Of a stretch of 64,000 nt of DNA, positions 56,601 to 64,000 are shown in pieces; the stretch's first letter is position 1; every line of letters starts with the position of its first letter. The position numbers and the translations under genes were made by a program. Source of the DNA: Periplaneta americana. Lineage: Eukaryota > Arthropoda > Insecta > Blattodea > Blattidae. The notes under the pieces are model-generated. The model saw only the letters and a program-made list of their open reading frames with translations, was not told the DNA's origin and ran no database searches. Location of the stretch: the NCBI RefSeq assembly GCF_040183065.1, contig NC_091124.1, forward strand, positions 62,814,501 to 62,878,500. Reading direction: 5' to 3'.

Positions 56601-59241
56601 TTGAAAGTTGAGAAGGCCAAGACGCAAATGATGAGAATATAAAAATATACGGCCTGTGACGTACCCCATTATCAAGCGCAGAATTTATAGATTTTAAGAA
56701 AATAAAATTAGGTTTTCCAATTTATGTTTTAGGATTTTAAATCTTATGTTTAGGAATTTATATGATTTTACGGGAAAATAATAAAAATAAACAACATACT
56801 GTTAATATATTACAACAGCTTGGTAAAGATTGCCTCTCTTTAGGACACTCTAAGTCCTAACCTACGAATTAGGTCTTTTAGATCATACTGAATTTAAGAA
56901 TGTTAATCTTTGTACATAAAACGAATAAGAAAAGCAATATTTCGAGAGTAACGAGATTGCAACAAAATTGATTTGAACCTAAAAATCCGGGGCTTGCTCA
57001 TTACTATTACATAGTGTAATTTTACAGCAAATTAACTCGATGTTCCTCTTTCTTCGCAAACCGATCAAATAGGTCACAACATACTGAATAACTGCTACTA
57101 GAAGAAGCTAGAGACAAATCTGCATTTGTTTCTAAACTCTCGATATATTTAAAATAATGTATAAGTAAATACATCTCATAACACAAAAGAATAAAATAAC
57201 AAGAACACCCGCAAACAAGAGAAAATCTAACAACGTAAATGAAAACTTTTACGCAGGGAGAGAAAAGTAACAATACGTGACTCAATTTTCTAAAACCAAG
57301 AAGAGAGAAAGAGAGAGAGCTTCCCAATACAGCCGAAACCAGCCGCTACTATAAGCAGTACAGTTGTCAGCGGTGGGTAGGACGTCTCCAAATCGGCTCC
57401 CCTCGCGCGTTCTAGTCAAGTTTAAACACTCTTCTAACCAGCTATCTTATTGGTTGAACTGCTGTTGTCATTGTTACCGGGGAGTAGCATCATGTAGCCG
57501 ACTCCTCTCTCCCGCTCTCGCATAGACACTGCAGGCTGCTAGATGTCGACTATACACATTACAGCGCTATCTATTATTTTTCAGTACGAATTATTTGTAC
57601 TATCTACAGTATAGAGAGCGGGCATCACCAACTGAATGTGGTCGACTTTACGTAACTTACATCTTAGTCGTAGTGAATAATAAAATTAATATAAAAGAAA
57701 AAAAGTTCGTCATTTGCTGTAACTTGTCTGTGATCTTAATTCAGCTGAAATTATTACTGCCATATTGTGTTCTGGTAAAATATTAGGGGAGGCTCGGCCT
57801 CCCTTGGCTCCCCTGAAAATCCGCTGCTGGTGCAATCACTTTAAGAGTTGTTAAAATATAAAAGTGTCAGTACTTTTTGTTGCCTGACATTTATTATTAA
57901 TATTATTAGGTATTACACGACCATATTTAAATTACGTATTATTAAAACTACACTATCTACCAAAAAGTAATTGGACACTGTTTTTGCCCCTTTAGAACCT
58001 CGTGGTATCACCTCTTGTAGCTATAAAGCAGCCACCCTGTCAGGTGTGCTTTCCACCAGTTTGTGTAGGATATCCACTGGAATGCATCGCCATTCCTCTT
58101 GCAACACGGTACTCAGTTGGACAATGGAAGTTGGCCGCATCTCTTAAGACCTCAATCGCCGGTCCAATTCGTCCCAAAGGTGCTCAGTGGGATTGAGATC
58201 AGGACTCTGTGCAGGCCAGTCCAACCGGTGAACATTATTGGCTGCATACCACTGCATAGTAGCCGCCGAAACATGGGGCCAACTTCCATTGTCCAACTGA
58301 GTGCCATGTTGCAAGAGGAATGGCGATACATTCCAGTGGATATCCTACACAAACTAGTGGAGAGCATGCCTGACAGGATGGCTCCTGTTATAGCAACAAG
58401 AGGTGGTACCACGAGATTCTAAAGAGGCACAGTGCCCAATTACTTTTTGGTAGATAGTGTATTAATTGGTACTCAAATTTCATTACTATCGTCAAATTTT
58501 GCGTCTGTGAAAAGTCATATTTTATTCATATTTAAACAATTTCATAGTGAGGTCTACTCTGCGAACCTAGCAACTCTACATCTAGATTCGAACCCACGTA
58601 TTCATGTGTTTTCGTCTGACATTCCATAAGTGTTCCTTCGGAATGACGTTGGTGATGGTGATGATGGCGACGAAGACGAATAAAACTGCTACCTGTAGTA
58701 CCGAAATCACAGAGCCAGGAAACTTGTTTGCTTAGAAATACACCACTGATGACGTCTTTGATGTTTACTACATTAATTCCATTTTTACAGTTGCGTCAGC
58801 ATATGGAGAATGTTACGGATGATATCTTGCTTGTGGCAACTGGCAAGAACAGGAGGAGGGTGCAAGAGTTGAAAACAAACAAGTACAGCCTGAAACTGGA
58901 AGACTTTGATTGCTACAAAAAGTTGGTTAAGTCATACTCTGAGAATTGCTTCAAGCTGTCTGATGTAAGTTGATCTAGGAACTATTAAATTCGACCTTTG
59001 CATCAGTATATTTACCCTGTCTCCATTGTGCCTTATTTGTTAATTACAATCTCATCTCGTGTACTACATAGAGAGATGTTAATAAAATTATTGTTGTTTT
59101 TGTTTACAGAACCCATATGGATACAGACAGCTGCATAAGCTTGCCAGTGTGTGTGGCCATGATAAAGTGAACGAAGATTCTGTACTGAAAGCCATAATTA
59201 AGGTGTGCTCTACACATCCTTATATGCAAAACATTGTATAG
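25606..59241 (+). CDS. LGMN: Legumain (asparaginyl endopeptidase, family C13), 12 exons
   Basis: Lysosomal/vacuolar cysteine protease cleaving after Asn. Coding exons: 25606-25611, 30494-30631, 37216-37313, 41768-41849, 41930-42015, 44984-45122, 46547-46616, 48409-48527, 50774-50959, 55955-56068, 58791-58964, 59110-59241. All introns are GT-AG and the phases join to 447 codons, close to the 433 of human legumain. A signal peptide covers about residues 1-21. The C13 core has [12 protein letters not shown] (about 39-48), [41 protein letters not shown], catalytic His150 in FVDHGAPG, catalytic Cys191 in [10 protein letters not shown], then [17 protein letters not shown] and WMEDSDE. The C-terminal prodomain (about 309-447) holds ENVTDD and four or more Cys. 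Sequons include NTS (about 269) and NVT (about 353). The first coding exon is only two codons. The nearest AATAAA found in the 3' flank is at 61025, beyond a transposon. Confidence 0.95.
25612..30493 (+). other. Legumain intron 1
   Basis: 4.9 kb. Contains a spaced direct repeat (GCATAATATTA...CATCACTAAGTTGCCGGTCA near 26000 and 26190), a poly-C/poly-G hairpin (26818-26894), an isolated transposon end at 27163 (CAGGGCCGGATTTAGGCATA, hAT-like) with no partner seen, a poly-A run at 29446-29466, and SINE fragments at 30010-30062 and 30220-30340. The rest (27300-29990) shows nothing I can name. Confidence 0.6.
26818..26894. repeat. Hairpin with C and G homopolymer ends
   Basis: The left arm is a run of 12 C followed by GGAATAAGGGTATA; the right arm is TATACCCTTATTCCCG followed by a run of G; the loop is about 20 bp. 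No TSD is certain. Confidence 0.8.
30494..30631 (+). CDS. LGMN: Legumain exon 2
   Basis: 46 codons, phase 0 at both ends. It holds most of the signal peptide and the first strand of the protease core, [19 protein letters not shown]. Acceptor TTCCTTCACAG, donor GTAAAC. Confidence 0.93.
30753..32345 (-). repeat. Interspersed TTTAGTCAAC repeat, copy 1 (split by a hAT derivative)
   Basis: Both ends carry the motif TGTTGTTGTTTAGTCAA or its complement (30753 and near 32325). The body includes GAACTGGCCACCCTACCCCA and GTGTCAGAGGAAGAA. A second, oppositely oriented copy lies at 32896-33160, and fragments at 35040-35105 and 45908-45955. Class unknown. It is interrupted at 30941-32242. Confidence 0.7.
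30941..32242. mobile_element. Non-autonomous hAT element (family D)
   Basis: 1,302 bp; ends CAGTGGCGGCTCCTGCG and (reverse complement) CAGTGGCGGTTCCTCGG; TSD TAGTTGCC at 30933-30940 against CAGTTGCC at 32243-32250. The uninterrupted host repeat at 32896-33160 confirms the junction (GGCAACTAG-type site). Related ends occur at 62088-63019. No transposase seen. Confidence 0.85.
32896..33165 (+). repeat. Interspersed TTTAGTCAAC repeat, copy 2
   Basis: Starts GGTTGTTGTTTAGTCAACTA, passes through ACTAGGCCAGGAGATAATGG (the empty site for the element at 30941) and ends near GCCTGATAATAGATGTAC. Orientation is opposite to copy 1. Confidence 0.7.
33166..34339. other. Unassigned intron 2 sequence
   Basis: Within legumain intron 2. 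Contains small open frames on both strands (for example the minus strand at 33418-33729), none with a recognisable domain. Confidence 0.35.
34340..34860 (-). pseudogene. Mariner/Tc1-type transposase relic
   Basis: The minus strand reads through many stops as a DDE transposase C-terminal half: [14 protein letters not shown] (position of the DEAWFHL motif with the second Asp), CMVSCEWRI (usual VWCAVS), HFLRDN (FFEETI) and finally APTFPRFNP where PPRSPDLTP carries the last catalytic Asp. Too decayed for a family name. Confidence 0.6.
35773..36554. mobile_element. Non-autonomous DNA element R2, copy 2 (8-bp TSD)
   Basis: 782 bp; TIRs CACAGGCGGAG and (reverse complement) CATGGGCGGAG; perfect TSD ACCCACAC at 35765-35772 and 36555-36562. 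G run at 35800-35812 and C run at 36523-36536 near the ends. It serves as the uninterrupted reference for copy 1 at 13935-16737. Confidence 0.9.
36555..36706 (+). other. Unrecognised open-frame tail next to R2
   Basis: Downstream of the R2 insertion an open frame reads [20 protein letters not shown] and continues for about 30 more residues to a stop at 36704. Its composition looks protein-like (helical, Glu/Gln-rich), but I recognise no family. Upstream of the TSD the frame stops within about 13 codons. It could be a relic exon or chance. Confidence 0.25.
37216..37313 (+). CDS. LGMN: Legumain exon 3
   Basis: 98 nt, encodes [20 protein letters not shown] and the [10 protein letters not shown] motif; ends in phase 2. 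Acceptor TTTTTTCCAG, donor GTAAGT. Confidence 0.93.
38400..38510 (+). repeat. Isolated hAT-type end fragment
   Basis: CAGTTGTTCCCAGCCTTTTG followed by a CAGGCCCC-rich stretch resembles a hAT terminus. No matching opposite end seen nearby. A poly-T run follows (38488-38504). Confidence 0.4.
38581..38779. mobile_element. Tc1/mariner-type MITE (TA target)
   Basis: 199 bp with about 26-bp TIRs: CACTAACGGTCAAAAGTTTT and, at the right, its near-complement AAAACTTTTGACCGGTAGTG. TA flanks at 38579-38580 and 38780-38781. Confidence 0.9.
39255..39590. repeat. Large foldback of two inverted Penelope-type tails
   Basis: Arms 39255-39412 and 39425-39590 are nearly perfect inverted copies around a 12-bp spacer. 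Each arm contains, read outward, GGCTCTGAGGATGGTGTCAA and then CACCGAAACAGCTGTAAGCC, the hammerhead-like core discussed in the findings. No coding sequence. Confidence 0.88.
41330..41660 (+). pseudogene. LINE reverse-transcriptase C-terminal tail fragment
   Basis: Reads as RLNWAGHV then, after an AT microsatellite (41403-41442), [13 protein letters not shown] and [20 protein letters not shown] followed by [10 protein letters not shown], the conserved C-terminal tail of the reverse-transcriptase family at 2020-3030. It ends in a TTGA repeat (41617-41655). It lies about 110 bp upstream of legumain exon 4. Confidence 0.75.
41768..41849 (+). CDS. LGMN: Legumain exon 4
   Basis: 82 nt, encodes [20 protein letters not shown] then LKDYTGD; ends in phase 0. 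Followed by an 80-bp intron. Confidence 0.95.
41930..42015 (+). CDS. LGMN: Legumain exon 5
   Basis: 86 nt, encodes [20 protein letters not shown] and IGSGRVLK; ends in phase 2. Human legumain has an RGD at the LTGN position; this protein does not. Confidence 0.95.
42430..42560 (+). repeat. Penelope-type tail fragment with hammerhead-like core
   Basis: CCGAAGATGGCTAATATCAA then GCCGAAACTAGTTG: the stem GGCT/AGCC sits between a CUGANGA-like and a GAAA motif, as at 39.3 kb. The flanking sequence is otherwise unassigned. Confidence 0.5.
42640..42870 (-). pseudogene. Mariner-type transposase C-terminal relic
   Basis: The minus-strand reading near 42840-42790 resembles the [17 protein letters not shown] segment in a very decayed form ([10 protein letters not shown], then LTSK). 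Weak; based on pattern only. Confidence 0.3.
42970..43385. mobile_element. pogo/Tigger-like MITE (TA target)
   Basis: 416 bp with TIRs CCATATTTGCTCGCGTAATT and (reverse complement) CCGTATTTTCTCGCGTAATT; TA at 42968-42969 and 43386-43387. GCGCAC motifs alternate inside both arms, so it also folds back. No transposase. Confidence 0.85.
43590..43845 (-). repeat. tRNA-derived SINE
   Basis: The minus strand starts with a tRNA-like head containing AGTCATGGTTAAGGCACTGT (A-box region) and GCGAGTTTGATTCCCG (B box), then a body with CACTATGGCCCTGAGGCTCA. The AT-rich 3' end is near 43590. It resembles neither of the other two SINEs in the body. Confidence 0.65.
44984..45122 (+). CDS. LGMN: Legumain exon 6 (catalytic His)
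   Basis: 139 nt, completes [20 protein letters not shown] with catalytic His150, then [18 protein letters not shown]. Ends in phase 0; donor GTAAAG. Confidence 0.95.
45163..45251. repeat. Compound microsatellite (GT)n(GC)n(GA)n
   Basis: Alternating GTGTGC followed by GAGA runs within intron 6, 40 bp after exon 6. Confidence 0.9.
46120..46215 (-). repeat. Penelope-type tail fragment
   Basis: The minus strand reads TGGCCCCCAGGCCGAAACTA, the stem-II plus GAAA part of the hammerhead-like motif; the CTGANGA part is decayed. Confidence 0.4.
46547..46616 (+). CDS. LGMN: Legumain exon 7 (catalytic Cys)
   Basis: 70 nt, encodes [20 protein letters not shown] with nucleophile Cys191; ends in phase 1. 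Donor GTAAGT. Confidence 0.95.
46617..48408 (+). other. Legumain intron 7
   Basis: 1.8 kb, mostly unassigned. A LINE 3' tail fragment (minus strand, TAATGCCTGGCATCTGGCAA) lies at 48286-48357, about 50 bp before exon 8. Confidence 0.5.
48409..48527 (+). CDS. LGMN: Legumain exon 8
   Basis: 119 nt, encodes [20 protein letters not shown] then [16 protein letters not shown], which forms part of the S1 pocket wall in this family; ends in phase 0. Confidence 0.95.
48588..49500 (+). mobile_element. Mariner-like element relic with about 180-bp inverted ends
   Basis: The left 180 bp (TTGTAGGTTTATCATTACAA, CAATTTATGAAAAAT, GTGGACACCTCAACA) reappears inverted at the right (to about 49500). Between them the plus strand keeps a transposase C-terminus: [20 protein letters not shown] with the last DDE Asp, then [13 protein letters not shown] to a stop at 49197. 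The N-terminal half is deleted. It lies in legumain intron 8. Confidence 0.8.
49501..50773 (+). other. Remainder of legumain intron 8
   Basis: No gene or named repeat recognised. Confidence 0.4.
50774..50959 (+). CDS. LGMN: Legumain exon 9
   Basis: 62 codons, phase 0. [20 protein letters not shown] then [20 protein letters not shown]; contains the sequon NTS, aligned with the NTS of vertebrate legumain (HTNTSH). Confidence 0.95.
51066..51790 (-). pseudogene. LINE C-terminal tail relic
   Basis: Minus-strand reading, fragmentary: GDKN (from the region usually reading [13 protein letters not shown]) near 51420, then [14 protein letters not shown] and a SVDEF-like end near 51310, followed by a 3' tail with TCTG/GACA repeats at 51074-51090. 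Lies in legumain intron 9. Confidence 0.6.
52300..53145. repeat. tRNA-like tandem array 2 (286-bp units) with inverted terminal unit
   Basis: Minus-strand tRNA-like cores at 52363-52432, 52649-52719 and 52935-53005 (spacing exactly 286 bp twice) and one plus-strand core at 53060-53130. The core folds: acceptor TCCCGGG/CCCCGGA (6 of 7 pairs), D stem GCTC/GAGC, anticodon stem TTGGT/ACCAA with loop ACGTTTA, T stem CCGGG/CCCGG. A 13-bp inverted pair GAGGGAAAAATTG / CAATTTTTCCCTC encloses each core. The strand switch is at about 53020-53030, making a palindrome with unit 3. Confidence 0.88.
53219..53463. repeat. Foldback MITE
   Basis: Arms of about 105 bp: AAATGAGCCGTTCAGAGCAT on the left and the complement ending CGGCTCAAAT on the right, sharing TCTGTAAAATACAGC and AAGTAGCAATTAATAT; spacer about 35 bp. 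Confidence 0.85.
53464..54570 (+). other. Unassigned intron 9 sequence
   Basis: No recognisable gene or repeat apart from a poly-A run at 53517-53532. Confidence 0.4.
54579..55543 (-). mobile_element. Non-autonomous hAT element with residual zinc-finger exon
   Basis: 965 bp; TIR CATACATGGGC at both ends; perfect 8-bp TSD ATCTAGAC at 54571-54578 and 55544-55551. A GTGAGGCAC motif is repeated near both ends (54605, 55502, 55520). The minus strand at 55171-55425 encodes [18 protein letters not shown] and [15 protein letters not shown], a BED/ZBED-like C-x2-C...H finger from the start of a GTF2IRD2/ZBED-like hAT transposase; the catalytic part is deleted. Confidence 0.88.
55955..56068 (+). CDS. 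LGMN: Legumain exon 10 (activation region)
   Basis: 38 codons, phase 0. [20 protein letters not shown] followed by [11 protein letters not shown]. By alignment from memory this covers the C-terminal activation site (Asn323 in human), where this protein reads ATDDP. Confidence 0.93.
56583..57829. mobile_element. Non-autonomous hAT element
   Basis: 1,247 bp; ends CAGTAGCGGATGGTGGG and (reverse complement) CAGCAGCGGATTTTCAGG; TSD GTGTAATC at 56575-56582 against GTGCAATC at 57830-57837. No transposase recognised. Lies in legumain intron 10. Confidence 0.85.
57951..58459. mobile_element. Tc1 foldback derivative
   Basis: 509 bp, TA at 57949-57950 and 58460-58461, TIR CACTATCTACCAAAAAGTAA on both strands. 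The minus strand (58230-57951) encodes the Tc1 transposase C-terminus: [20 protein letters not shown] (catalytic Asp and Glu) through [20 protein letters not shown]. The right 190 bp is an inverted copy of that same end (plus strand: [16 protein letters not shown]), so both termini come from the 3' end of one Tc1 element. Confidence 0.92.
58791..58964 (+). CDS. LGMN: Legumain exon 11
   Basis: 58 codons, phase 0. [20 protein letters not shown] to NCFKLSD, prodomain with sequon NVT. Its paralogue is 4371-4541. Confidence 0.95.
59110..59241 (+). CDS. LGMN: Legumain exon 12 (terminal)
   Basis: 43 codons and [23 protein letters not shown] to [13 protein letters not shown]; the two Cys align with the disulfides of the legumain-stabilising module. 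Confidence 0.95.
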   Translation, partial: NPYGYRQLHKLASVCGHDKVNEDSVLKAIIKVCSTHPYMQNIV

Positions 59242-59390
59242 CAGATTTATATTATGACATGGTAAAAGTACTTCTCTTGTATATGCTATTTCTGTTGCAA
59301 GAAATATTAAGTTGGTTGCAAAGAGTACCACTGCCTCAAGATTGTTGAGATTTGTCAACTCTGCTTACTGTGTGTTCTGGAGTGTTTGTA

Positions 59391-60661
59391 CAGCTCGCAC
59401 AGAAAATCTGGAAGTAGGGAGAACTGAATGAAACCGACAAAATATATGTGCTAAACATCTAACTAAAAATATTGACCTCTTACTATATGCCGCTAGTCGG
59501 AGTCCTTAAGCTCTGCTATCCCATCCATTTAATTGTTACAACTGAAATTACCATTACCATCAGTGATATCACGGAGGTTTATGATAATGGGGTCTATAAC
59601 TTCCATCAGAAAATAACTCGTGTTTCATATATTCATTTTCAATTTCTGTTTAACATTTTACAAAGATGACGCCAATTTTATTCATTTGAGAATATTAATC
59701 CCTAGATAACTGCAGAACTTTCCAAATTTGTAGGGAATTTAAGAGAAACCTTTGCTCACCTGCAATGTGTATGTTATGGTTATTAGGAGCTGTTTCTTTG
59801 ATATTGATGCTGAGTCATCACTGCAAGACTTTCTGTGCACGTGATATGACAATGTATAACTCCCTGGATACACAACACTTCTCTCATCTCGTTCTTTAGA
59901 AATTCGCCTCTGGTAGTTTATCCTCTTTTGCCTAATATCGTATTTTTCAACTAATAACAACCTACTTGTTTTCGTTTTATTTCGAGAAATTCCCAGTTTT
60001 TAGCATTGTTCTAACATTAGCATTGTCCCCAGTAAAGTGAATTGCGTGTTTCAGTTTAATTCTTAATGCAGTGACTGTTGCAACGTGTTTTTTGGACATG
60101 TAAAAATCATACACTATCCTTTGCACTACACTTTAATCAAATGCGTCTAGTTTCAAGATATCGTTTTATTTGTTTTCTTTTTATCCGACATTAAAAAAAG
60201 TATACCATTGTCACACACTATATTCCTCGTTTGTATCACACTACTATGGGACAAGCCTGTAGCCATTGCCACTCTTGAACTTTGTGTAGAGGAATTTTAA
60301 TCACTTGAGAAGTTTCTTTGGACATAAACACCAATACATTGTTTATAATTTCTTTGGTTTGAATATGAAGCTTCTTTCCGTTTGATTTTGAAATAACTGG
60401 AGCCATTTTCTTAAGAATTGCAATTTATGAACACTTAAACTAACTCTACAAATATATACAATTTAAATACACACATACCATACTTATAAATGCTACTGAA
60501 TATTTTTAAAACTTCCGTAAGCAATTCACTACAAGCACCTAATAGAGAGTGAACGTAACAGAGAGAAATATTTTGCATGTGGACTTACACCTGATTAGTA
60601 ACTGGTACCTGCCGTTTAAATCTAAATGGTTGCTGGGCTTTCAGATCTTTCGTGCGAGCTG
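59391..60661 (-). mobile_element. Tc1/mariner (IS630-like) element with degenerate transposase
   Basis: 1,271 bp; TIR CAGCTCGCAC on both strands; TA at 59389-59390 and 60662-60663. The minus strand starts a transposase at about 60405 (MAPVISKSNGKKLHIQTKEI, then INNVLVFMSKE) and, after many stops, keeps DIRQKRINYQRRISKERDER near 59930-59870 and a ruined YTDETY motif (YPGSYTLSYHV). It inserted about 150 bp downstream of the legumain stop; the paralogous locus at about 6366 is empty. Confidence 0.9.
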
Positions 60662-60663
60662 TA

Positions 60664-62060
60664 CATTATCTGTCTAGTTATTGCTGTACATGATACTAGT
60701 AAGAGTACTTAAATTGAGAATAGTCTTGCAATTCCTAGCAGTAACAACATTCTGAGTATTGCCTTTGTATTATAGTGCACCTTGTTTTGTCTTTGATATT
60801 TGATATTATTAATACATTTATTTTAAAAAAAGTTTGGCTGAAATTATTTCAATATATTTCCTTGCTCCACACTATAATAATGTTAGAAATCCTTCACATG
60901 ACAGCACATTACTTAAGTGATTTAATTCTACAGAGTATATTATTATTTGCCAACAGTAAGTTATTTAGAGTTGAACGAAATTATGGCAGGGAGTTTGTTT
61001 GAGAAACTGATGCAGTCATTTCTGAATAAATGTTGCTTTCATGCTGCCTCATTGAGAAAAATAATTCAAGAAACCCAAACATGGAAAATAGTAAATGGAT
61101 ATTGATATGAACTGGGTTACTGCATACAAAAAAGTAACAAAATAATGAATTGGGAACTGATAAATTTACCCATAACTTACATGCAACATGTTTAAAAGAC
61201 AGTAATGATTATTGTTTAATTCTATGAAATTTAAAATCAATTTAGACTCCTTAAACAGTTTTATAAAACAAAATACATTCTCCGTTTTTTCAGAGTAAAT
61301 CAACAGATACCGACCCTAAATAAATTACTTTATTTAGTTACTGTGTTGAGAATGGTAGCTTCATAATTCCTTTGAAAATCACTGATGAAGGATTTGTTAT
61401 TTTAAAAATTGGGCACTCATGGTAGAAATAGTTCGAATAATTTTCTTTCATTGTCGCACTTGTATTGTTTCTTCATACTTTAAATCTAATTTAATTTTAA
61501 AATATTTCTTGAAAAAATGGGGGGAATGAAGGGATTTCAGCCTGGTGATCCTCTCCTGTCTACGCCACTGAGTTGTTGACTCTTGAATTGTTTAAATATT
61601 AAGTATGTGAATGGAAAGGAGCTTGAAAATGAGTGAAATATCTTTTATTTTTGTTTGAGGAAACTTAAAGGAAAAGAAAAATAAAGAGAGCAACAGAATT
61701 TTGATGTCAAAGATCTCTACTCGGTCTATAATGGGAGAAAAATTGTAATGTTTTGACATGAAAAGTTGTTCTGTAAACTCTGATGTCACTTGTGGTATCA
61801 TCGAAACAGAAATATAATGGCAGTGTACATAAACCTCAGTTAAAACCGTAGTTATGAAACCATGGTTAAAATGTAATGGTGGTTAAAATGTAATTTTGGT
61901 GCATTATGTGTAATCAACTGTTACACATTGTTAGCTGGCACCTCATTTAATCGGGTCAAAGTGTGTGATAGTGCATTGTTGTACAAAGTGACAAAAGGAA
62001 AGCACCCTATTTCTGTAAAGATGATAGTCAACATCTAAAAAACAACTACATTTAAACCTT
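60664..62060. other. Legumain 3' flank, right copy of the paralogous block
   Basis: Non-coding; matches 6366-11740 with the insertions removed. Includes AATAAA at 61025-61030, a possible but unproven poly-A signal, and the empty hAT target TTTAAATA at 61591-61598. Confidence 0.75.
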
Positions 62061-62087
62061 TTTCCCACAGTGCGTGTTTCTCGTTAG

Positions 62088-63019
62088 CAGCGGCGGTTCC
62101 TCTATATGAGCACAGGAGCATGTGAACACCTTAAAAACCAACAATAATCATACATATTACTGTATTAATATTATTACATCTATTACCTTCCAATGTGCAA
62201 TGACGTTCCTATATTTTTCGTCTCGAGAGAATGTCCCGTTCATGTGTCATGTGTCATGTGTCTTTAAATCTCCATTGGACAGGTTGACAGCAGCTCGCAC
62301 AATTTTTCTCTAGCAGGGTGGAATAGCCTAAGGCGAGAATATTTTCTGGTTTGTTACAATGGTTACAATAGCTGTAGCTCGCACAGGTCTTAACATGCTA
62401 ATGACAGAGAAAGAGAGAAGTTCCATCTCTCTTGGGTCAGACATCCTGTTCCTTTCTCCCTCTTTCCTCGTTTTCTCTCTTTACTCTTTCTTTTCAAAAT
62501 ACCGATATGCTGATTCTGTTGTCTTTTGTTCAGTAAAGTAAACAAAATACAAGCTGCATTGGTGCGTATTGAAAGTTGAAAGAGTAACACTTGAAGTTTG
62601 GAGACGGACGTGTGTGAAATTGTGGGGGTGTTAAATAAAAGAGGATTAAAATATTCCTCCATAACACAATGACAGAAGACCGATTAAGTACATTGGCTAG
62701 GTTGGCAGTGGAAAAAAAAAACTTGTGAACAACATTAGAGTTATTGATGAGTTTGAATCTCTCAAAACTAGGCGCATGGAGTAATAAATAAATCTAGATC
62801 TTCAACAACAGCAGTGAAGGTGAGTCCTATGAATTAATTTTACTCTACTCTTGTTTAATGGTTTTAATTTTGGTTTATATGCGTAGATTTGGTACATGCA
62901 TATTAGAACTCTTATCTCTGACGTGTGACTCAACTGTACGAGAATATATCAGTGTGTTCATTAACAATATATTTTTTTTTTTGTGAACACCCATCCAAGA
63001 AAGGCACGAGCCGCCACTG
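62088..63019. mobile_element. Non-autonomous hAT element (family D relative)
   Basis: 932 bp; ends CAGCGGCGGTTCCTCTATA and (reverse complement) CAGTGGCGGCTCGTGCC; perfect TSD CTCGTTAG at 62080-62087 and 63020-63027. Related to 30941-32242 by its ends. No transposase. Confidence 0.9.
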
Positions 63020-63027
63020 CTCGTTAG

Positions 63028-64000
63028 ATCGCATATGGGGAGCACTGATGGCAGTTCAGCATGTTTGTTTGCTAGCAATCCTGCCCACCACTGGCTGCTT
63101 TAATAACTACTGTGCTGGATTTCCAGATAAGGTTTCTTGCTATTTTTCGCGTTTGCTTGCATGTTGGAATACCGTTACCAAATTAGTTGTTTCGTAACTA
63201 AATCTGTTTAGTAATTGAAGATAGAACTTCAGTTGTTTTATTCTTCTGGTTTAGTTACTTTATTACAACGTAATACTAATGTTAATGTAGGACTTCAGTT
63301 GTTTTTGACGAATGGTTTAAGTTTATTATTCATCATGCGTGTTGGCAACAGATGGAGCAGATGAACAGCAGATGATGTTACAATTTTAACTGAAGAGAGC
63401 AGCTGAAGAGTTTGTATTCAAAATGAGTTACAGATGGGCCAATAGTCAAGTTAGGACTCAATTGAGGCTTAAAGAGAAGAAACTTGCCTATTGCTATTCA
63501 GGGTCAGAATTACCATAATAAACGAATCTGTGCGAAGGTACAGTACTGAAATGTGTTTGTTTTGCAATGTGCATTGAAACCCAATAGCACTGAAAAAGAC
63601 ATCTAGGCCTGTGTTTCTAACCCATTTTCGGCTCCATATTTTTTTTTCCTGAACGTGATATCCTTCTCAGCATCCAAAGCCAGCAGAACAGAAAAGGCTA
63701 CTAAACGTCCCTTTCATAGAGCTTCTACCACAATTTCCACGTTTGATGGTTACAAATTTTCACGTCCCCCAGCATGCAAGACAGCCCGCTGCTTATGAAC
63801 AGGAACCATTACCAAAACAAACACAGAAGCCAGCAGAGCATCTAGAGCAACACCAGGCTTGCTGGCCAGCAAGAATACAAGCAAGAAAACATGCACCATG
63901 GGAACTGGGTTTCATCCAATTCTACATAAAATGAATGGGATAATTTTTCTCTCTTTCAGATGTAGAGAACATTCAATATTTTATTCTCTGATCGAAATGA
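63028..64000. other. Right edge of window
   Basis: No gene or repeat recognised. A Gln/Pro/His-rich open frame at 63743-63934 has low complexity and no domain. Confidence 0.35.

Noticed and set aside
61025..61030. Definite legumain poly-A signal
   Set aside because: AATAAA occurs by chance often in AT-rich DNA; it lies 1.8 kb past the stop (about 0.5 kb without the inserted transposon) and there is no transcript evidence.
1..64000. Operons, CRISPR arrays, phage or bacterial genes
   Set aside because: No direct-repeat arrays with unique spacers, no ribosome-binding-site-spaced gene runs; all coding traces are eukaryotic with introns or transposon-derived.

Overview
This is a repeat-rich, AT-rich stretch of a eukaryotic nuclear genome, almost certainly an insect. 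It has spliceosomal introns with GT-AG sites, many tRNA-derived repeats, non-LTR and Penelope-like retroelement relics, and dozens of DNA transposons whose target-site duplications (TSDs) can still be read. Several repeats (the reverse-transcriptase tail at 2020-3030, the SINE at 11813-12122, the TTTAGTCAAC repeat at 30.8-33.2 kb) resemble families I associate with cockroach (blattodean) genomes. The order is an inference from memory, not a search result. Nothing bacterial, viral or CRISPR-like is present.

The one intact host gene is a 12-exon legumain (asparaginyl endopeptidase, peptidase family C13) on the + strand from the ATG at 25606 to the stop at 59241. Phases agree at every junction and give a 447-residue preproprotein with signal peptide, catalytic His150 and Cys191, and a C-terminal prodomain. 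A TATA-like element lies at about 25421, just downstream of a hAT transposon (22194-25129). The introns, up to about 6.6 kb, have grown mainly by transposon insertion.

Left flank (1-25 kb): LINE relics; then a decayed copy of the last two legumain exons (4371-4830) with its 3' flank. This block (about 4.32-11.74 kb) is paralogous to 58.75-62.06 kb, so each copy serves as the empty-site control for insertions in the other. In the left copy these are a LINE fragment (6576-7144), a hAT element with a frameshifted ZMYM1-like transposase (8290-11074) and a tRNA-like array (4.98-5.95 kb). In the right copy it is a Tc1/mariner-like element (59391-60661). Next come a four-level nest of repeats (13.85-16.77 kb), a Harbinger relic, a GIY-YIG fragment of a Penelope-like element and a CGGBP1-like hAT element.

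Inside and right of legumain (25-64 kb): hAT derivatives, Tc1/mariner and pogo-like MITEs, mariner transposase relics, LINE tails, foldbacks, and a second tRNA-like array (52.3-53.15 kb, 286-bp units) that ends in an inverted unit like the array at 5 kb.

The most unusual signals are (1) tRNA-like cloverleaves held between complementary arms in tandem or palindromic arrays, (2) Penelope-tail motifs with a near-hammerhead ribozyme fold, one set in a 336-bp foldback, (3) the legumain tail duplication with reciprocal occupied and empty sites, and (4) the apparent loss of the usual Asn autoactivation site in this legumain.
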